From an uncultured Prevotella sp. (GTDB taxonomy: Bacteria > Bacteroidota > Bacteroidia > Bacteroidales > Bacteroidaceae), in the NCBI GenBank assembly GCA_900556465.1, contig USPK01000013.1:1-31874 (forward strand): 31,874 bases of DNA, read 5' to 3'. The notes beneath the pieces were generated by a model. That model made no database searches. It saw only the letters and a program-made list of their open reading frames with translations, and was not told where the DNA came from. Shown piece by piece: positions 1-7,943 of this stretch. A program made the position numbers and the translations under genes. How positions within the stretch are numbered: position 1 is the stretch's first letter; each line of letters begins with the position of its first letter.

Positions 1-147
1 GTTTCGTTTCCCGCGGGCCTCTTGTTGTCAAATTTGTAATGGATTCCCGTCCGTTGCGCCGGGGCTTTCTTTCCGGGGCGGACAGGACTTTTCGTCGCGC
101 CGCGGCGGCCCGATTTCCGGTCGCCGGCCTTCCGTCGCGGGCCCCGG

Positions 148-1683
148 TCAGGGCTTATACGTGACGTTGTGGGTGGCGTTGTCGTATATGGCCCGGCGGA
201 TGGCTTCCTGGCTGGCGCTTACCGGCGTGCGCGACAGTTCGGGGACGTTGTAGCTCTTCATGAGCAGGATGTTTTGCTCCGGGTCCTCCTGCGGCAGCAG
301 GAAAGCCTTGCTGGCTTGTCCCTGCGGACTGAAGTAGGCAATGTAGAGGCGGGTGTACGACCCGTCGTCGCGCCGACTGGCAAAGAGAATCCATCGCCCG
401 TTGCTGCTCCAGGTGGGATGACTGTCGGGGGCCGGACTGTTTGCGGCGGTGAGTGCCCGCACCTGTCCTGTGGCCAGGTCCTTTACGTAGAGGTCGGCCG
501 ACTTGTGCCAGATGTGGAACTGTCCGAAGTCCGCTGCCGTCAGGAGCACGTAGCGCCCGTCGGGGCTGACGCGGGGCTGCGAGGCGCTCTTTCCCATTGC
601 GGCGAAGTCCACTTCCAGTTGGGGCGGGCCAAAGCGCCGTGTCTGTTCGTCAAAGGTGATGCTCATCAGGTTGTACCGGATGCTGTCGTACTTCCGGGTG
701 ATGATGTCGGACCGTACGGCCGGGTCGTTGCTCGTCAGCTCCGGTACGTTGGCGCTACAGTAGAAGACGCGCTTTCCGTCCGGCGACCAGCTGGGGAACG
801 TTTCCAGTTCGGTCGAGGTCTTGAAGATGTTCGTCATGGTGTGGGCGTCGGCGTCGTAGAAGATAAGGTCCGAGCCGAAGTCCACGACTTCTACCTTCTG
901 GCGGTCCATCACGTGGAACGTCTGTCCGGTCTGATTCGTGGAGAATACGACCCAGTTGCGCCGCGGATGCCAGGAGGGATAAACGGCCGAGGAGAGGACA
1001 GAGTCGCACGTCATGTTGATTCTTTCCGGCTTCCCGTTCTCGATGAAGACCGTACCGCCGTGGGCCGCACGGACGTGGAACAGCATCCGCTTGCCGGCAT
1101 CGTAGTTCTGGAAGTTATGGCAGTTGATGCAGTGATTATCGATGGAGTCGAAGCTCCGGTTGTTCTCGTAGATGGTGGTCTGTTCAAAGGTGGAGAGGTC
1201 GCGTTGGTAGATGCCGAGTTGCCGGTAGAGTTCGTAGCTGGGCTCGATGAGGCGGTAGAGGCAGTAGCGGTCTATCTCCTCGGGCGCCACGTGCAGGGTG
1301 TAGGACGGGTGTCGTTGCCAGGCGCCGTCGCGCTCCACGTAGAGCGTCACCTGGAGGTCCTTCCCCTTGTTGGCCGCCAGCAGCCCGCTCCATTCCTGCG
1401 GGTCGAAAAACAGTTTCCCGTCCTTTCCGGCCGCGGCCAGAATCTGTTGGCCGTTGCCTTCGATGCAACCCACGTAGGCCTCGCCGGGAGTGGTCACCTG
1501 GATGTCGAGCGGAGCGATATTGGGCGGGATGATGATGTTACGGTAGTCGGGATAGATGGCCGCCTGCTCGTCGGTCGGCGTGCTTTCGGCCGGTATGGCC
1601 GCCTCCGGGCCGCATGCGGCGGGCAGAAGGAGCAGGCAGGCGGCAAGGGCGAGGCGGCCCAGCGATAAGAGTATTCGTTGCAT
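148..1683 (-). CDS. TolB/PD40-like repeat lipoprotein with a c-type haem motif
   Basis: 511 residues. The N-terminus has a lipoprotein-type signal (hydrophobic run 11-20, Cys24 the likely lipidated residue; Cys16 is an alternative). At least four PD40/WD40-like blades are visible, with the typical P-x-(W/V)-S-P-D-G-x-x-(V/I) pattern near residues 236, 297, 370 and 423. This is the fold of TolB-type propellers. Between the N-terminal domain and the propeller, residues 185-189 read CINCH, a canonical CxxCH haem c attachment motif, and Cys141 lies upstream. The expected place is the periplasm or outer-membrane inner leaflet. Relatives are usually annotated 'TolB-like translocation protein', but there is no Tol-Pal context here, so I do not infer a TolB role. 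It is 33 bases downstream of the membrane-protein gene on the same strand and probably co-transcribed. Function unknown; a redox or ligand-sensing role is inference only. Confidence 0.85.
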   Translation of the reverse strand: MQRILLSLGRLALAACLLLLPAACGPEAAIPAESTPTDEQAAIYPDYRNIIIPPNIAPLDIQVTTPGEAYVGCIEGNGQQILAAAGKDGKLFFDPQEWSGLLAANKGKDLQVTLYVERDGAWQRHPSYTLHVAPEEIDRYCLYRLIEPSYELYRQLGIYQRDLSTFEQTTIYENNRSFDSIDNHCINCHNFQNYDAGKRMLFHVRAAHGGTVFIENGKPERINMTCDSVLSSAVYPSWHPRRNWVVFSTNQTGQTFHVMDRQKVEVVDFGSDLIFYDADAHTMTNIFKTSTELETFPSWSPDGKRVFYCSANVPELTSNDPAVRSDIITRKYDSIRYNLMSITFDEQTRRFGPPQLEVDFAAMGKSASQPRVSPDGRYVLLTAADFGQFHIWHKSADLYVKDLATGQVRALTAANSPAPDSHPTWSSNGRWILFASRRDDGSYTRLYIAYFSPQGQASKAFLLPQEDPEQNILLMKSYNVPELSRTPVSASQEAIRRAIYDNATHNVTYKP

Positions 1684-1716
1684 GGTGTGCGTAGCTGATA
1701 AGTTGAAAGTTCGTCG

Positions 1717-3381
1717 TTAGTTCACGCCGCTGGTCTTGTGCGGCTTCTCCTGGTTCTGGTCCACGTTCTCGCAGAAGTAATAGTAGTAGTACGTGCCGAG
1801 CCAGTCGGCCTTGAGGTCCTTGCGCATCCGGGCGTTGTACTCGTGGCGTATGGCCTCCTGCTCCTGCTGCGACTTGCCGGCCATGGCGCGGTCGCGCTCT
1901 TCGATGATGGGCTTCACTACGGTGTAGAAGGAGTACATGAGCGGTTCGGCCTGCTCCACGATGCCCGGGAAGTACTGCATGACGGCCGGCGTGTCGTTGG
2001 CCGCGAGGACCACGGCCTGCTGCAGGACGGGCGGCAGCGTGCGCTGGTGCTTCTGGTAGTAGACCAGGATGTAGTTGAGCGCGGCCGGGAGCGTCTTGGA
2101 GTAGAGGTTGGCCGCGATGGCCAGCTCCAGGGACTCGTCCGTCCCGCTCAGCATGGCCAGGTTGTAGCCCAGGAAGATGGGCGCGCGGTAATTCTGCTCG
2201 AATTTCGCTTCCTGCGGTTTGAACTTCATGACCCGTGCCAGTTCGGCGTCCTGCTCTATGAGCGTGGAGTCGGCAAGCATCGGGCGGTATTTCGCGACAA
2301 ACTTGCCGTTGAACGGCATACTGTCGATGATGTCCAGGTATTTGTCGGCGAGCGCCGTCTCACCGTTCATGATGGCGCAGACGGCGAGCCGTTTCAGGTA
2401 GTAAAGGTTCGGGCCGTTCATCACGATGTGTTCCAGCGCGCAGCGGTAGGCCGGGTTGAACAGGCTGGAGTAGAAGTCGCAGTCGGCCTGGAAGATGCCG
2501 TACTCCTCGCTGCCCTCTTTGTGGTCCAGCCGGGCGTCGGGATAGTCGAAGGGGATGTCGAAGATGCGTTCCAGCAGTTGCCCTTCCTGCACGAGGGCCA
2601 CGGCGTAGTAGGCGGCGACGGCGCGCGTGGGACGGCGGGCCGAGAGCGCGTCCTCTATCATGCCGTCCCAGTCGGCCTGGAGCAGGCGGTTCTGCATCCG
2701 TGCCGTGAGGACGACGTTCTGGTTGCAGGTGTCGGTGGCATACCACAGGGCGGCGAAGACCACGACGGGGACCAGCAGACCGTAGGGGCGCCAGCGGCGG
2801 GCCGTTCGGGCGGCGTGGCGGCGCTTCAGGAACCGGACGAGGACGGCGGCCAGGGCGAAGACCGCCAGGAGCACGAACGGCAGGACGAAGATGAGTGAAG
2901 GCTCGTTCTTGTAGTAAAGGCTCGTGCCGCGCCAGAGCATCCAGCCCAGCAGGGCGCCGGGCAGCAGGGCCGAGGCGCCGCGCCACGAGGCCGGCAGGCG
3001 CAGGGCGTAGTCCGCCAGGGCTATCGTCGCCGTCAGGAGCAGGCTCATCACGAGGCCGCCCAGCCAGGCCTGACTGAAGGTGAGCAGCACGTAGCGGGCG
3101 GGCCAGTAGAGCCAGCCGAAGCGCTGGTCGAGGACATACTTCATCTGCATGGCGTCCGACGTGACAAAGTTGGCCTCGGCCGCCCGCGTGAACACGTCGC
3201 CGTAGACGACGGCGCAGAAGAACCAGAAGAGGAGGAACGCCAGGCCGTAGGGGAGCCAGCGGGCCACGCGGCTGTCCGAGGCGATGGGCTGACGCTTGGC
3301 CCGGGCCGGTGCTGCCGGAGTGGTCCGTTGGGCCGCGTTGCGGCGGGCCGGCGATGCTTGTGTCTTTTTCTTGTGTGACAT
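1717..3381 (-). CDS. Polytopic membrane protein with soluble C-terminal domain (probably DUF6057 family)
   Basis: 554 residues. The N-terminal about 40 residues are Lys/Arg/Ala-rich and probably cytoplasmic. Hydrophobic segments at about 43-62, 97-125 (long enough for more than one pass), 135-152, 161-185 and 199-216 form a membrane domain. From about residue 220 to the end the protein is soluble and helical in appearance, with alternating aromatic and acidic residues that resemble tetratricopeptide-like repeats. The C-terminus has several Tyr in a row (about 530-535). I recall this architecture from Bacteroidales proteins annotated DUF6057, but family membership is from memory. It directly precedes the haem-motif lipoprotein (gap 33 bases), which suggests that the two proteins work together at the envelope. 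No enzyme motif is visible. Confidence 0.8.
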   Translation of the reverse strand: MSHKKKTQASPARRNAAQRTTPAAPARAKRQPIASDSRVARWLPYGLAFLLFWFFCAVVYGDVFTRAAEANFVTSDAMQMKYVLDQRFGWLYWPARYVLLTFSQAWLGGLVMSLLLTATIALADYALRLPASWRGASALLPGALLGWMLWRGTSLYYKNEPSLIFVLPFVLLAVFALAAVLVRFLKRRHAARTARRWRPYGLLVPVVVFAALWYATDTCNQNVVLTARMQNRLLQADWDGMIEDALSARRPTRAVAAYYAVALVQEGQLLERIFDIPFDYPDARLDHKEGSEEYGIFQADCDFYSSLFNPAYRCALEHIVMNGPNLYYLKRLAVCAIMNGETALADKYLDIIDSMPFNGKFVAKYRPMLADSTLIEQDAELARVMKFKPQEAKFEQNYRAPIFLGYNLAMLSGTDESLELAIAANLYSKTLPAALNYILVYYQKHQRTLPPVLQQAVVLAANDTPAVMQYFPGIVEQAEPLMYSFYTVVKPIIEERDRAMAGKSQQEQEAIRHEYNARMRKDLKADWLGTYYYYYFCENVDQNQEKPHKTSGVN

Positions 3382-3414
3382 ATTTATCTACGTATTTTAG
3401 GCAATTTCATGCTT

Positions 3415-3461
3415 CGGACCGGAGGCCGCCGCCTGAAGCCGGCAGCGGCTGCTCCGGTCCG
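3415..3461 (-). terminator. GC-rich stem-loop downstream of the CotH-like gene
   Basis: Perfect 10-base arms (CGGACCGGAG at 3415-3424, its complement at 3452-3461), with a second nested 5-base pairing (3425-3429 with 3445-3449). It lies 22 bases past the stop of the CotH-like gene and before the DUF6057 gene. There is no T-tract after it on the minus strand, so it is a weak terminator candidate or an mRNA 3'-end stabiliser. Confidence 0.35.
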
Positions 3462-3482
3462 GAGAGTCGTTGTGGAGCAGGG

Positions 3483-5423
3483 TCACCGCACCAGGACCTT
3501 CTGCGTCCCGACGAGGTAAAGGCCCGGGGCCAGTCCGTCTACCTGCGTGTGTTGCTGCGACAGGGCGAGCGTGCGCACCAGGCGGCCGTCGGCCGTGTAG
3601 ATGCGGACGGGTTCGGCGCTCGTGCCGTGGAGCAGGAGGAAGCCTTTTCCGCCTTCGGCCTGAACCTGCTGGGCGGCCTGCGGGGCCGATGCGATGGCGT
3701 CGGGCGTGTAGCCGTACTGGCGGTCGAGCCATTGCAGGCGCTCGCCGATCCAGTCGCAGATGTAGTCCACGTCGGCCTCAATGTCCGGGTGATAGCTCCG
3801 CCATTGGCGGCCTTCGCGGCTGGCGGCGCCGCTCTCCTCGAAGAGGTCCGCGTAAGTGCGGAAGCGTCCGGTCAGCGAGGCTTCGGAGAAATAGGTCTCG
3901 CGTAGCTCGGCGTAGCGGGTGGCCAGCGACGGCCGCCACGTAGCGTCCGTGTCGGCCAGACGGTCGAAGAGCGTCAGCGTCCCGTGTTCGTAGTTCCAGA
4001 GGAAGGTCTCGAAGTCCTGCGCCGCACCGGTAAGGTTCGACGAACCGTCCCAGCGGCGTCCCCACGTACCGTCGAGGTCCCAGGGAGCTATGCCGATTTT
4101 CTTCGCGTCGGGTTCTTCCTGCTGGTTGTAGTTGAAGAAGAACATGTTCTTACCGTGGTTGTCCGAAGCCAGCATGAGCTCGATGAAGAGATAGTAGTCG
4201 CGCAGCACGGGCAGGTCGAAATAGGTGGCCACACTGTCGCTGAACGCGGCGTCGCTACCGGCCGCCACCAGGTTGATGGCCCGCCAGAGCGGTCCCCAGT
4301 CGACGCGTTCGTCTTCATAGTCCGGGTAGTCCACTTCAAAGTCGGCCCACGTTTCCAGCCCACTGTTGTTGTCGTAGGCGCGCGGGGCCCGCCGCGGGTA
4401 GGACTTCACGTCGGGCTCGTGGCCCATGAGCACTTCATAGCACCACTGATTCGACTTGAAGAGCGTGCCGCGCACCTGGTCGGGCTTGCCGTCCTCGGCC
4501 TCTTTGTACTTTTTCAGTTTCAGCTGCTTGCGGTCCAGTTTTTCCGTCATGCAGTAGAGGCCGTGGTAGCTGCCGTTGAGGAACACCTCGACAAAGCGGC
4601 CGCGCGTGCCCGTCAGGGTCTCGTCCTCGCGTCCGTCGCGCTGGAAGTAGGGCTGCGTAGCAAACGCGTTCCACAGGTCGGTCGAGACGCGGTTGCGCAT
4701 ACAGGCCTGGTCCACGGCCATGGCGTCGAGAATCCAGTTGTTGTCCTCGCGCAGGCCGAAGAACGAGCCGTCGGCCGATTCGCCGTCGGCGTCGCGCAGC
4801 TTGATGGCGTAGCTTTTCTTGTCATAGTTGAGGGACGACGCGCCGCGGTAGCGGAAGTCGGCCGTCCAGGTCTGGTCCTGTCCCTCGGTATCCGGGTCGG
4901 TCACGCGCAGGCTGCCGCGCGTGTAGGTCTCGGAGTTGCAGGTCGCTACGTTAACCTCCACGACGGGCAGGAAAGTGAACGCCACGCGCGCCACGCCCGC
5001 CCGTTCCGACGAGCCGGCGGGGTAGAGGGCCAGCTGGTAGTAGCGGTTGCAGTCTACGGCAGGAATGGTCACGCTGCCGTCGGCGGCGGGTTCCTGTTCG
5101 TTGAGCCGCAGGGTGTAGTCCTCGTAGCCCGGCGCCAGGTCGGCAGAGAGCACGGCCGTGAAGTCGGCGCCGCCGCGCAGGGATTCGGGCAGCGGGAAGT
5201 AGTACGTGGACGTCGACTTGTCGAGGATGAGGGCTTTGCCGTTGAGGTAAACTTGCTGTACGCGGTCCTGGAAGTCCGAAACAGCGTGGGGGGATACGTC
5301 CGTGGCCGTCTGGGAGGCGGGGAGGGACGACACTTGCGCCGTGGCCTGTAAACCGAAGCAGGAAAAGGCGCCTACAAGTCCGTAGAATACGGAGCGGGTG
5401 AACAAGGAAGTAACGTTAGTCAT
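3483..5423 (-). CDS. Secreted CotH-family (protein-kinase-like) protein with T9SS-type C-terminal tail
   Basis: 646 residues from the ATG at 5423. An upstream in-frame ATG at 5483 exists, but the signal peptide (about residues 1-30, ending ATAQ) starts at 5423 and a promoter-like sequence lies between the two. Residues 155-570 match CotH-family proteins, atypical kinases known from Bacillus spore coats and found secreted in many bacteria. Visible motifs: RYRGASSLNYDKKSYAIKL (191-209), NGSYHGLYCMTEKLDRK (283-299), LASDNHGKNMFFFNYN (418-433) and the metal-binding-like PWDLDGTWG (447-455). The last about 55 residues (592-646: IYTADGRLVRTL, then GLAPGLYLV) look like a type A sorting domain of the type IX secretion system, though short. 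This predicts export across the outer membrane. Kinase activity and substrate are not known. The gene is followed by a stem-loop and then the DUF6057 gene. Confidence 0.88.
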   Translation of the reverse strand: MTNVTSLFTRSVFYGLVGAFSCFGLQATAQVSSLPASQTATDVSPHAVSDFQDRVQQVYLNGKALILDKSTSTYYFPLPESLRGGADFTAVLSADLAPGYEDYTLRLNEQEPAADGSVTIPAVDCNRYYQLALYPAGSSERAGVARVAFTFLPVVEVNVATCNSETYTRGSLRVTDPDTEGQDQTWTADFRYRGASSLNYDKKSYAIKLRDADGESADGSFFGLREDNNWILDAMAVDQACMRNRVSTDLWNAFATQPYFQRDGREDETLTGTRGRFVEVFLNGSYHGLYCMTEKLDRKQLKLKKYKEAEDGKPDQVRGTLFKSNQWCYEVLMGHEPDVKSYPRRAPRAYDNNSGLETWADFEVDYPDYEDERVDWGPLWRAINLVAAGSDAAFSDSVATYFDLPVLRDYYLFIELMLASDNHGKNMFFFNYNQQEEPDAKKIGIAPWDLDGTWGRRWDGSSNLTGAAQDFETFLWNYEHGTLTLFDRLADTDATWRPSLATRYAELRETYFSEASLTGRFRTYADLFEESGAASREGRQWRSYHPDIEADVDYICDWIGERLQWLDRQYGYTPDAIASAPQAAQQVQAEGGKGFLLLHGTSAEPVRIYTADGRLVRTLALSQQHTQVDGLAPGLYLVGTQKVLVR

Positions 5424-5441
5424 AGGCTTATAATTTGACTG

Positions 5442-5473
5442 TAAAAATACAATATTTTTATTCCGGGAGCAAG
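5442..5473 (-). promoter_or_regulatory. Candidate Bacteroidota-type promoter for the CotH-like gene
   Basis: On the minus strand, TTG (5472-5470) is followed after 20 bases by TATTTTTA (5449-5442), one mismatch from the Bacteroidota -7 consensus TAnnTTTG. It lies 19 bases before the ATG at 5423, so the leader would be very short. It sits in an AT-rich island inside a GC-rich region. Confidence 0.4.
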
Positions 5474-5639
5474 ACTTCGGCAACTTTTTCCGAAAATCGT
5501 ATAAAAAAGGGCGCGCGGGTCTGTGCGGCCGGGGCGGCGGCCTCTCCGGCCCGCCGTTGCTCCGGTACTGTGGCGGTCGCCGCCGGGAGGGCTGCAGGCG
5601 GGACCAAGGGGCCGGCCTACGTCCCTAAAGCGGTTGCCC

Positions 5640-5765
5640 GCCCGGACAGGGCGCGCCGCTACGGGGCTAAGGCCCGTAAAAACGGGGATAGGCCCAGTTT
5701 TTACGGGAATAGGGCCCGTCGTTACGGAAACCGGCCGCGACACTCCGGTCACAGGACCGGGCCGG
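5640..5765. repeat. 21-bp-period GC-rich intergenic tandem repeat
   Basis: A 17-base core plus 4-base spacer repeats exactly every 21 bases: 5661 ACGGGGCTAAGGCCCGT, 5682 ACGGGGATAGGCCCAGT, 5703 ACGGGAATAGGGCCCGT, and a degenerate unit at 5724. Weaker units at 5640 and 5745 continue the phase. Most cores have complementary ends (ACGGG/CCCGT), so a unit can fold by itself. The AAAA and TTTT spacers also allow an 11-base stem between units (5673-5683 with 5697-5707). A related array lies at 30976-31034 and shares the 5703 core exactly. Confidence 0.8.
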
Positions 5766-5779
5766 CGCGGGAGCAACGA

Positions 5780-5819
5780 AAGCGCCCTGCCGTCCGCCAG
5801 AGCAGACTGCAGGGCGCTT
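5780..5819 (-). terminator. Terminator hairpin after the metallophosphoesterase gene
   Basis: Perfect 11-base arms (AAGCGCCCTGC at 5780-5790 and its complement at 5809-5819) with an 18-base loop, starting 43 bases past the stop at 5863. The T-rich stretch after it on the minus strand is short (TTTCGTT), so it is probable rather than certain. Confidence 0.55.
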
Positions 5820-5862
5820 CCTGAAAACGGTGCGGCTCAGCGACGCCGCACGGGCCTTGGCC

Positions 5863-7836
5863 TCACGGCTTCAGCAGGTCGTGGTAGAGGAGGTAGACCT
5901 CGTCGCGGCTGACGGGCCGGCTATACATGCGCGCGGCCAGGATGTCGCCTTTCAGCGAGAACTGGGCCCGGCCGCTGGGATTGGCGTCTCCGCCGATGCC
6001 TATCCATTGCGCTTTGGCGTCGGCCGGGAAGCCGAAGTCGCCGCTTACTTCCATTTGCCCGGAGGGACGGCCGTTGACGTAGAGCCGCAGCTGGCCGGCC
6101 TCGGGGTCGTAGGTGGCCACCACGTGGTACCACTGCCCGGCGCGGGCAGTGACGGCGCTTTTCAGCGTCTTGTACCCGCCGCCCACGTGGCAGTAGAACT
6201 GGATGAGCCCGCCTTTGGCCTGCTCGATGCCAGCGCCGCCGCCTTCCTGCGCGCTGAGGGGGCAGACGTTGTCGGTCGTGGCGGGGCGGTAGAGCACTTC
6301 GTACGTGAATCCCTGGCTGAAGGCCTGGCGGATGGTGGCATCGTCGGCGTAGTCGATGCGATAGAAGCAGTCGGCCGAACCGCTGAAGCTGGCGCCACGG
6401 CGGTCGAAGGTCTCGTCGTAGACAGCGGCGGGCGCCTGCTGGCCCGTGCGGACGTCGGCCCGATGCGGCGAGCGGTTGGTGGCGCGACCTTTCTTGTCGA
6501 ACCTGAGGTCGAAGAGGTCGGCAGCGGGACGCTCGGTCCCTTCGGCCGGACGGTAGACGGGCGTCTCGAACGGGGCGCTGACTATCGGGGCCGAGACATT
6601 CTTGTAGGAGTCGTAGGCCCGGACACTGGCCTGGAGCTTGCAGCCGTCAGGGATTCCCTCGAAGCGTACGGTGAGCGTCTGGGGCATGCGGCTGTTCAGG
6701 TAGTAGCCCGAAAAGACACTGTTCGTGGCGACGGCTTCTCCATTGTCCAGCAGCTCCACGACGTAGTGGTGTACGTTTTCGTCGTCACTGGCTTGCGGGA
6801 AGGTGACGGTGCAGCCTTCGCGGGCCACGTCGGTGACGGTGGGCGTGCTGCCCGCTGCCCACTGCGGCGCCGTGCCGCCCGTGCGGGCATCGGTGTAGAC
6901 GAACTGGCTGCCGTCGTGGGGCGCCCTGACGTACCAGCGGGGCAGGATTTCCTCGTTGCCGTAGGTGTCCCAGCGTTGGATTTCGACGTTCGTCTGCTGG
7001 TCGACGGTGACGATGCAGCCCTCGGTCACGTAGTCGTAGAGCGCGGGGTGGATGCCCTCGTTGACGACGCCCGGCTCAATCTCGCTGTACGTCGTGCTCC
7101 CGTCGTTGACGGTCGTGAAATGGCCCTGGTGGATGGAGCGCGGGTCGGCGAGCGGAAAGTGGGAGTGCCCGCCGAAAAGAACGACTTGCGGATAGGCCTT
7201 GAGCGTTTCGGTGAGGACGTTGGAACCCCATCCGCCCTCTCCCTCACAGGTGCCGTAGACGGTGTTCATGGGCGGGACGTGCGTGAAGACAAAGATAGGC
7301 TTTCCGGGGTAACGCGCGGCGGCCGTCCGGAGATTTTCGGCCAAGGCCTGCACCTCTTCCGGCGCGTAGTCGTCCCAGCCCCCGCCGTCCATGCTCGTGG
7401 TGATGAAGGGATAGCCCTTGATGTCGATGAGGCGGTGATAGGGCTGCTGGAGCACGCGATAGTTCTCCTGCGCGTGGTCCGCGTAGTTGTCGTGGTTGCC
7501 CATCATGACGTAGACCGGGAGCCGGGCCGGGACGATGGTGGTGTCACTGAAAACCTGCTGGAACAGTTCGTACTGTTGCGGCAGGCCCCAGTCCGTCAGG
7601 TCGCCGCAAATGAAGATGGCGTCGGTGTCGGGCTGGCGCGACAGCAGGTGGCGCAGCGCCTGGGGGACCTTTACCATGGGGCCTTCGCCCTCATGATTCC
7701 CGAAGTGGGTGTCTGAGATGACAATGAATCGCGGTCCGTCGGTGTCGCCGGAAACGGCGGAAGCGGACGGGGAGACTTGGGCCGTGGCGCCGAGGCTCAG
7801 GGCACAGGCCAAGGTCAGGAGTGCGGTCTTTTTCAT
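5863..7836 (-). CDS. Secreted calcineurin-like metallophosphoesterase with Fn3-like and LamG-like C-terminal domains
   Basis: 657 residues from the ATG at 7836, chosen because a clear signal peptide (MKKTALLTLA..., cleavage near residue 20, ATAQ) begins there. The frame stays open upstream to 8400, but only as a shadow of the next gene. The phosphoesterase domain (about 35-285) has the full two-metal set: DTH (42-44), GDLTD (78-82), GNHD (113-116), His186 (FTHVPP) and GGHSH (222-226). A beta-sandwich region resembling fibronectin type III follows (about 315-410). The C-terminal about 220 residues match concanavalin/LamG-like domains (GQWYHVVATYDPEAGQLRLYV). Substrate unknown; Bacteroidota relatives are secreted phosphatases or phosphodiesterases, and the LamG part probably binds a glycan or surface. 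Apparently monocistronic: it has its own terminator downstream, and two palindromes lie upstream. Confidence 0.9.
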   Translation of the reverse strand: MKKTALLTLACALSLGATAQVSPSASAVSGDTDGPRFIVISDTHFGNHEGEGPMVKVPQALRHLLSRQPDTDAIFICGDLTDWGLPQQYELFQQVFSDTTIVPARLPVYVMMGNHDNYADHAQENYRVLQQPYHRLIDIKGYPFITTSMDGGGWDDYAPEEVQALAENLRTAAARYPGKPIFVFTHVPPMNTVYGTCEGEGGWGSNVLTETLKAYPQVVLFGGHSHFPLADPRSIHQGHFTTVNDGSTTYSEIEPGVVNEGIHPALYDYVTEGCIVTVDQQTNVEIQRWDTYGNEEILPRWYVRAPHDGSQFVYTDARTGGTAPQWAAGSTPTVTDVAREGCTVTFPQASDDENVHHYVVELLDNGEAVATNSVFSGYYLNSRMPQTLTVRFEGIPDGCKLQASVRAYDSYKNVSAPIVSAPFETPVYRPAEGTERPAADLFDLRFDKKGRATNRSPHRADVRTGQQAPAAVYDETFDRRGASFSGSADCFYRIDYADDATIRQAFSQGFTYEVLYRPATTDNVCPLSAQEGGGAGIEQAKGGLIQFYCHVGGGYKTLKSAVTARAGQWYHVVATYDPEAGQLRLYVNGRPSGQMEVSGDFGFPADAKAQWIGIGGDANPSGRAQFSLKGDILAARMYSRPVSRDEVYLLYHDLLKP

Positions 7837-7896
7837 AAAAGAGACAGGTTTTTTAATGGTTGTTTTAAGTGTGGGTTGTCTTGGGATAAGATAAAC

Positions 7897-7922
7897 CGGA
7901 GCGCTCCGCGTGGGAACGTTCC
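7897..7922. promoter_or_regulatory. Two adjacent short perfect palindromes upstream of the metallophosphoesterase gene
   Basis: CGGAGCGCTCCG (7897-7908, 12 bases) and GGAACGTTCC (7913-7922, 10 bases) lie 15 bases apart centre to centre, in the 107-base gap between the proline-rich membrane protein stop and the phosphoesterase start. They could be operator half-sites or part of a terminator, but there is no T-tract. I found no good -7 box here. Confidence 0.3.
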
Positions 7923-7943
7923 GGTAAGGGGCCGGCTGCGCTT

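Larger units (their letters stand above)
5424..5862. other. Gene-free stretch between the CotH-like and metallophosphoesterase genes
   Basis: 439 bases without a credible gene. It holds the promoter candidate for the CotH-like gene (5442-5473), the 21-bp repeat array (5640-5765) and the terminator hairpin (5780-5819). Open frames here have no recognisable start context or protein character; they translate the repeat as a meaningless 7-residue period. I see nothing else in 5484-5639 apart from high GC. Confidence 0.7.

Noticed and set aside
1..147. Possible gene or terminator at the left edge
   Set aside because: GC-rich sequence without a convincing frame, hairpin with T-tract, or promoter; too short to judge.
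169..1668. 499-codon open frame antisense to the haem-motif lipoprotein
   Set aside because: Shadow frame; the minus strand protein has a signal, CxxCH and propeller repeats.
5420..5776. Small open frame that translates the repeat array as a 7-residue repeat (TGPIPV-like)
   Set aside because: The repeat is equally open in other frames because 21 is a multiple of 3, the start lacks a context, and a similar peptide appears in an unrelated frame at the second array. DNA or RNA repeat is the better explanation.
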